Shown here: positions 59,384 through 64,000 of the stretch, one piece after another
Position numbering within the stretch: position 1 is the first letter of the stretch
Layout: each line of letters starts with the position of its first letter
Assembly (NCBI GenBank): GCA_017983495.1
Contig: JAGOBH010000003.1
Location: 124,001 to 188,000 of the forward strand
Origin: Pyrinomonadaceae bacterium
GTDB lineage: Bacteria > Acidobacteriota > Blastocatellia > Pyrinomonadales > Pyrinomonadaceae
Direction of reading: 5' to 3'
Length of the DNA: 64,000 bases
Made by a program: the position numbers and the translations under genes
The notes under the pieces: model-generated
What the model was told of the DNA's origin: nothing
The model's database searches: none
The model's input: only the letters and a program-made list of their open reading frames with translations

Positions 59384-59794
59384 TTAGTTTTTCGGCTCGG
59401 CCGCTCCTCCGATCTTCACCTTTTCTCGATTCTCGCCGATCGCAACAAACGTAACTTCGGCTTCGGTGACTTTCACAAGTACACCAGGGGTACCAAAGCG
59501 CTCGGCCTCTACCTCCACGTGGATCGTGATCGAGGTATTGCCGACGCGGATAGTTTCGGCATAAAAGCTTACGAGATCGCCGATGAAGACCGGTTCATGA
59601 AAGATCACCTCTTTCATCGCAACGGTCACAAAACGATTGTGCTTTGTATGACGAACTGCTTCGACGCCGCCCGCAACGTCAATATAGCTCAGTATCACGC
59701 CGCCAAAGACCGTGCCGTGGGCATTGGTGTCACGTGGCATCATCGTCAGTCTGATCGCGGCATCGCGAGATTTGTTTTGTAATTCGCTGGTCAT
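59384..59794 (-). CDS. Hotdog-fold acyl-CoA thioesterase (YciA-like)
   Basis: A 136-residue hotdog-fold enzyme. The motif MMPRDTNAHGTVFGGVILSY holds the catalytic Asn-x-His-Gly segment, and DVAGGVEAVRHTKHNRFVTV and EVIFHEPVFIGDLVSF complete the active site. It hydrolyses acyl-CoA. The gene lies between an alpha/beta hydrolase (12 nt upstream) and truA in one leftward operon. Confidence 0.9.
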   Translation of the reverse strand: MTSELQNKSRDAAIRLTMMPRDTNAHGTVFGGVILSYIDVAGGVEAVRHTKHNRFVTVAMKEVIFHEPVFIGDLVSFYAETIRVGNTSITIHVEVEAERFGTPGVLVKVTEAEVTFVAIGENREKVKIGGAAEPKN

Positions 59795-59806
59795 AGATCT
59801 TTACCC

Positions 59807-60448
59807 TCAGGAAAGGTGCCGCTCGGTCCAGTTCTTGACCGCCCCGCGGACTTCGTTCAAATTCTCATCAAAAAAATGTCCGCAGTTTTCAAATACAACT
59901 AGTTCGACGTGCGTGGTCTTAGCTATCTCATCCACAAGCGGTTGCAGGGTTTTCAGCGAGCCGAATTCATCGCGGTCACCGTGGATAAACAGAATGGGCT
60001 TGGTTAGGCCCTTCAAGAAATCGTAATCACCGTACTTATCGACCGGTGTCCCGATGCTGATAAGGCGTTTTACTCGATCGTCACTATATCCGACCTCGGT
60101 TGCTGTGCGTGATCCGAATGAGAATCCTGCGAGTGTGAGGTCTTCATCCGGATACTTGCCCGACAGATAATCGAGTGCATCGCGGACATCTTCGCGGCCA
60201 CCTTCGATCTCGTTATGAACGCCTGTCGACGAACCGACGCCGCGAAAGTTAAACTTGAGCGTCGTTACGCCCGCGTCCAGTAATCCCGCGGCTGCGCGGA
60301 ACACGACCTTGTTATGCATTGTGCCTCCGCCGAGCGGATGCGGATGGCAAACCAGCCCTACGCCGCGGCGTGCGCCGTGCGGTTCCTTTAATATCGCCTC
60401 AAGGTGGCCGTGCGACGCGGGGATATGAAGGTTGCCTTTTGGATACAT
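59807..60448 (-). CDS. Alpha/beta hydrolase
   Basis: About 213 residues. The nucleophile elbow is GFSFGS, the oxyanion region HPHPLGGGTMHNKVV, and the end has an Asp in FIHGDRDEFGS and a His in FENCGHFFDEN. This is the short CocE/dienelactone-hydrolase-like type often annotated as an esterase. I start at the ATG at 60448 because the N-terminus MYPKGNLHIPASHG fits the fold. It is first in the operon with the thioesterase and truA. Confidence 0.88.
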   Translation of the reverse strand: MYPKGNLHIPASHGHLEAILKEPHGARRGVGLVCHPHPLGGGTMHNKVVFRAAAGLLDAGVTTLKFNFRGVGSSTGVHNEIEGGREDVRDALDYLSGKYPDEDLTLAGFSFGSRTATEVGYSDDRVKRLISIGTPVDKYGDYDFLKGLTKPILFIHGDRDEFGSLKTLQPLVDEIAKTTHVELVVFENCGHFFDENLNEVRGAVKNWTERHLS

Positions 60449-60625
60449 AGTCGAATCTCTGATTCTATGTTTTTGGGGTATCAATTAGCAAATAACTTAG
60501 TTTGAGATGCGGTTGCGGCACTGCACAACGCAGGACAAACGAGATCAATATTAAAGCGGATATCGGTGCTTCTAGATATTTGCTCGCCTTTCGTGGTACT
60601 TTTTCTCTTTATTTATCATTAATTC

Positions 60626-62449
60626 ATGGACGAGATAAAGAACGAAACGCCGGATACTCCGGCCGAAAAAAAGCAGACCTGGAGCCAGTTTCTCGAGACT
60701 GAGCAAGCGGTCCGTGTGATCTATTTGATCTTCGGTTTCATTGCGATCCTGATGGTTTTGACGTTTCTGCAATCGCGGACAGATGCCATCTGCTGCGGAG
60801 ATTGGGATGGCTATTATCACATCAAATGGTCATCACTTCTTTGGGAAAACTTCAAACAGGGCAAGTGGCTGCCGACCTTTGAATGGCTGCCGCTGACCGT
60901 ACTCAATCCCGCTGATTACGCCGACCATCATTTTCTCTTTCACCTGCTTCAGATACCGTTCCTATGGTTTTTTGAGCTCGTGATGGCGGCAAAGGTTGCG
61001 ACCGTCTTTTATTCAACGCTCGCGATCTTTTCGGTCTATTGGTTGATCTTCCGCTACGGAATCAAGCACCAGCTGATCTGGTTGGCGGCGATCATGACCT
61101 GTGCGAACGCGTTCTACTACCGGATGAACATGGGCAAGGCCCCGGCATTAACCATAATAATATCGGTACTTGGGATTCACCTTTTATTTCAGCGAAGGTA
61201 CGTTTGGCTAGGCCCGCTTATGTTCGCATTTGTTTGGACATATAGTTTGTTTCCGCTGTTGTGGTTTGCGGCGATAATCTGGACGGCAATCATTGTTTGG
61301 AACGAACGCAGATTCGAATGGCGGCCCCTCGCGTACACCACTGCTGGCATGGTGCTGGGTAATGTGATCAATCCGTATTTTCCGCAAAATCTTGGTCTGT
61401 TCTTCGAGCATTTTTGGACCAAATTTAAGGTTGGCAGCGACTTTGCCGTCGCGGTCGGCGGCGAATGGTATCCGTACACGGGCATGGAGTTGATCATGAA
61501 TTTCCCGATCGCTTTGCTCGCTATGCTCATCGGTTACATTCTATTTGTTCCGAAGGGAAGCAAGCTTCCGGAAAAGGCGGCGTTCTTTTTAGCCTTTACG
61601 TCCATTTTGCTGGCTGCTCAGTTCCGTTCTAAGCGTTTTGCCGAGTATTTTCCTCCGTTCGCGATCCTCTTTGCGGCGTTTGCTTGGCAATCGTTCACGG
61701 CTCCAAAGGTCGTTGAATTGCCTGATGATTTCCAACGGGATATCGATCCATATCTCGACGCCAACAAGCCGACTGAAAAGCAGGCATGGATCACGGCGGG
61801 ACGTTCGGCTGCTCCATGGGTCATTGGGGCGGCACTGCTAATTTTCTGGTTCTACAACCTCGTCGGCTTGCACAGGTTTGGCTTTGACGAAGCCGGCATG
61901 ATAGACAATATTACGAGCAATGAGCCGGACGAAAAGTATAGACGCTCGATGGAGTGGGCGACGGGCCTCGACGAAACGGGTGCGGACAACATTCCAAAAG
62001 GCGAACTGATATTCAATTGCACGTGGGACGATTTCCCTAAGCTGTTTTTCCTTAACACCAAGCACCGATACGTTTACGGGCTTGACCCGAACTATCTCTA
62101 TTCCGCTAATCCCGAGCTCTACAAGCTGCTAAAAGATCTGACGGAAGGGAAGATCGAGGATCCAGCGCCGGTCATTCGCGAGAAATTTGGTGCCCGGTAC
62201 ATTTTTGCGGACGCCAAGGAAAATACCGACATGATCGCTAAAGCTCTCGACAGCGGGTGGGCGGAGATCATCTACGAGGACGATGAAGCCCGGCTACTGA
62301 AGATTCGCGACGTCAAAGGCGAACCTTACGATCCGGCCAAAGACCTTGAGCCTGAGACCGACGAGGAGAAGAAAATACTCGACGAAGAAGAGAAGAAAGC
62401 CGGAATTAATTTGAACGCTCCTCTGCCCGAAGACACAGATGAGAATTGA
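60626..62449 (+). CDS. Polytopic GT-C-like (STT3-type) membrane protein
   Basis: A 607-residue protein with about ten or more membrane spans and a soluble C-terminal domain (about 430-607). The first periplasmic loop carries GDWDGYYHIKWSSLLW, similar to the Asp-x-Asp or Asp-x-x-Tyr-His loop of STT3/PglB oligosaccharyltransferases. The soluble part has a WATGLDETGADNIPKGE stretch and an acidic tail. It likely transfers a glycan from a lipid carrier to an acceptor, but no STT3 WWDYG motif is visible, so function is uncertain. Confidence 0.78.
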   Translation: MDEIKNETPDTPAEKKQTWSQFLETEQAVRVIYLIFGFIAILMVLTFLQSRTDAICCGDWDGYYHIKWSSLLWENFKQGKWLPTFEWLPLTVLNPADYADHHFLFHLLQIPFLWFFELVMAAKVATVFYSTLAIFSVYWLIFRYGIKHQLIWLAAIMTCANAFYYRMNMGKAPALTIIISVLGIHLLFQRRYVWLGPLMFAFVWTYSLFPLLWFAAIIWTAIIVWNERRFEWRPLAYTTAGMVLGNVINPYFPQNLGLFFEHFWTKFKVGSDFAVAVGGEWYPYTGMELIMNFPIALLAMLIGYILFVPKGSKLPEKAAFFLAFTSILLAAQFRSKRFAEYFPPFAILFAAFAWQSFTAPKVVELPDDFQRDIDPYLDANKPTEKQAWITAGRSAAPWVIGAALLIFWFYNLVGLHRFGFDEAGMIDNITSNEPDEKYRRSMEWATGLDETGADNIPKGELIFNCTWDDFPKLFFLNTKHRYVYGLDPNYLYSANPELYKLLKDLTEGKIEDPAPVIREKFGARYIFADAKENTDMIAKALDSGWAEIIYEDDEARLLKIRDVKGEPYDPAKDLEPETDEEKKILDEEEKKAGINLNAPLPEDTDEN

Positions 62450-62485
62450 AATTAATCATATCCACGGAATCTTAAGATTGTGAAA

Positions 62486-62893
62486 ATGCTCGGTTTGAAA
62501 TGGACAATATACGCCTTCGTTCTCGTTGCCTGCTCGTTCGGTTGCGGGGCGAATGAGACGATTTTGAAGTCCGGAAAGGCGTCGCCGGCCCCGGTCAATA
62601 GCACTCCGGCCTTGGCTACGCTCGAAAAAGATATCGCCGACATGCGAACGGCGGATTTTGCGTTTATCTACGTTCTTCGGCGAAAAGACGGAGGCGTGCT
62701 CGACCCCGAGGACAAAAGCGTTGTCCGCACGCAGACCGACCAGGTTAATCGACGAGTGAGTTCTGATGGAGGAAAGGCCGTGGTCGTGGGGTCAAACTTC
62801 GCCATCGCTCCAGAAAAGATGACCGCGCTCTATGATAGATTTGCTATTCAGAACTATTCGCCCGTCGAGGGCGTAAATGGTGAAAAGAAATAA
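62486..62893 (+). CDS. Small putative lipoprotein
   Basis: About 135 residues. The signal sequence WTIYAFVLVACSFGCGAN ends in a lipobox-like Ser-Phe-Gly-Cys. The mature part has no family I recognise; it is a small alpha/beta domain with a Lys/Arg-rich block (IYVLRRKDGGVLD). I use the ATG at 62486; a GTG six bases upstream is possible. It follows the GT-C gene by 36 nt and precedes the AI-2E transporter gene by 21 nt. Confidence 0.65.
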   Translation: MLGLKWTIYAFVLVACSFGCGANETILKSGKASPAPVNSTPALATLEKDIADMRTADFAFIYVLRRKDGGVLDPEDKSVVRTQTDQVNRRVSSDGGKAVVVGSNFAIAPEKMTALYDRFAIQNYSPVEGVNGEKK

Positions 62894-62914
62894 TCTCGGA
62901 CGGATTGAGAGAAT

Positions 62915-64000
62915 ATGGCAGAACTTAAGATCCCTGACGATGATCAGTTGCCGAGCTTTATCCGCTCGGCCGAAAAGAGCAAAGCTGACCGGCGTGTAAT
63001 TCTCGATCCATCGTCGCCGTCGATCCGTTCGATCGCGAGAGTGGTCGTCGTCACCCTTATTTTGGTCGCGATAGCCGGCTATGTACAGAGCGTAATATCG
63101 TCACTAACGTATCTTTTCTTTCTTGTCGTCCTCTCGATCTTTTTCGCTTATCTCATAGACCCGATCGTTAAACTCATTCGTCACCCGTTCAAATCGGCCG
63201 GGATAGAACGATTCATGCCGCGGTCGCTGGCCATCGTGATCGCTTACGCGATTGTGTTTACCGGGGTCGGCGTCGCAATTTCCAATATTGCGCCGCGTGT
63301 GATCGAACAAGGCAAAGAATTTGGCACTAATCTTCCGTCGTACGGCAGGGCTATCCAGCAGCGAGCCAACGAGATGAATCAGCGGTTCGACCGTCTCAGG
63401 ATACCTGACGAAGTTCAGCTGAAGATCAATGAGAAGGCGACTTCGATCGGTGAGAATATTACACTCACCCTCGGCAGTTTCGTCCTCTCGTCGGCTGCGT
63501 TTGTGCCGTGGCTGCTGCTGATACCGGTACTTGCGTTCTTTTTCCTTAAGGATGTTAATCTGCTTCGACTGGGTGTTCTGCGTGCGTTCCCCGCCGGCCG
63601 TTGGCGGTTTCGTGCGGAAATGGTGATGCAGGATATGAACACCACGCTGGCCGCCTACACGCGTGCCCAGCTACTATCATGTCTTTTGATCGGAATTATC
63701 TGCACATCCGGCTTTTACCTGTTTGGGTTGAAATACGCTCTATTGCTTGGAATTCTCGCGGGTATTTTCGAATTCGTCCCGCTCCTCGGCCCGGCAACTA
63801 TCGGTTTGATCGTGATCTTGACCGCGGCAGCGTCGGATGACCCGCGAAAGGCACTTTATGCGGCAATTTTCCTGATTATTCTTCGCGTTATCCACGATTA
63901 TCTCACGTACCCACGAATCGTCCGCGGTGGGATTCATCTGCATCCGCTCGCGATCATACTTTCAGTTCTAGCCGGAGAACAGATCGCGGGCATTCCCGGT
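62915..64000 (+). CDS. AI-2E family transporter (partial, 3' end off window)
   Basis: 362 codons are open to the window edge. The protein has an N-terminal polar part (about 30 residues), two membrane spans, a soluble helical region (about 125-180) and further spans. Family hallmarks are VLSIFFAYLIDPIVKLI, IPVLAFFFLKD and GILAGIFEFVPLLGPATIG. Such permease-like proteins include putative autoinducer or small-molecule exporters; the substrate is unknown. GAGAG lies before the ATG. Confidence 0.88.
   Translation, partial: MAELKIPDDDQLPSFIRSAEKSKADRRVILDPSSPSIRSIARVVVVTLILVAIAGYVQSVISSLTYLFFLVVLSIFFAYLIDPIVKLIRHPFKSAGIERFMPRSLAIVIAYAIVFTGVGVAISNIAPRVIEQGKEFGTNLPSYGRAIQQRANEMNQRFDRLRIPDEVQLKINEKATSIGENITLTLGSFVLSSAAFVPWLLLIPVLAFFFLKDVNLLRLGVLRAFPAGRWRFRAEMVMQDMNTTLAAYTRAQLLSCLLIGIICTSGFYLFGLKYALLLGILAGIFEFVPLLGPATIGLIVILTAAASDDPRKALYAAIFLIILRVIHDYLTYPRIVRGGIHLHPLAIILSVLAGEQIAGIPG

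Overview
This looks like a chromosomal segment of a Gram-negative bacterium of moderate GC content. It carries a TonB-dependent receptor, LpxI (lipid A pathway) and many exported proteins. Gene content suggests Acidobacteriota, probably class Blastocatellia: a giant CARDB-repeat secreted protein, an XrtA-type polysaccharide deacetylase, a nickel superoxide dismutase with its protease, and many short palindromic intergenic repeats. That placement is inference from gene style; no rRNA is present to prove it. Genes are dense and mostly housekeeping. I see no prophage, CRISPR array, plasmid module or tRNA.

Layout. Positions 1-4534 are leftward: a partial DUF4349-like lipoprotein, a DUF4126 membrane protein, and a two-component operon (sensor kinase, small Skp/OmpH-like protein, sigma-54-type response regulator). 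Positions 4726-10521 run rightward: a transpeptidase-like PBP, a TPR-like exported protein, rnc, lepB and psuG. Then come an SH3-domain exported protein and ruvC (leftward). Next is an unknown conserved protein and fumarylacetoacetase, split by a REP/RAYT transposase unit. Then fdhD, an FdhF/YdeP-type molybdopterin oxidoreductase (with an in-frame palindromic repeat pair), purF and the tmRNA gene. Positions 20299-27440 hold a lipoprotein-like unknown, murI, rph, a D-aminoacylase (leftward), fabG, a rhomboid protease and trmB.

Positions 27415-35118 are one long leftward cluster for surface or exported polysaccharide: wecB, a deacetylase-glycosyltransferase fusion, an FAD oxidoreductase, a second deacetylase and a GT39-like membrane glycosyltransferase, ending in a small zinc-ribbon protein and def. 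A TonB-dependent receptor diverges from wecB across a G9 tract. Positions 37580-50198 hold a 7Fe ferredoxin, glpX, a DUF2085 protein, a subtilase and a roughly 2,886-residue multidomain secreted protein. A Gly/Tyr-rich secreted protein follows, behind a near-consensus sigma-54 promoter, then rsmI.

Positions 52148-60448 are leftward. The core is an oxidative-stress and cofactor group: [2Fe-2S] ferredoxin, sodN, sodX, lipA, a ferritin-like protein and a GNAT enzyme. It is flanked by truA, a thioesterase and a hydrolase upstream, and by a papain-like peptidase, lpxI and an M28 peptidase downstream. The window ends with a GT-C-like membrane protein, a small lipoprotein and a partial AI-2E family transporter.

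The most interesting signals are the mobile palindromic elements: a 32-bp perfect inverted repeat around a RAYT gene, a hairpin pair inserted in frame in a molybdoenzyme gene, and two families of 9-nt-period inverted repeats. Others are the sigma-54 promoter, the fused deacetylase-glycosyltransferase with a lost metal ligand, the terminator and palindrome around sodN/sodX, and the giant CARDB protein carrying both dockerin-like and cohesin-like modules.
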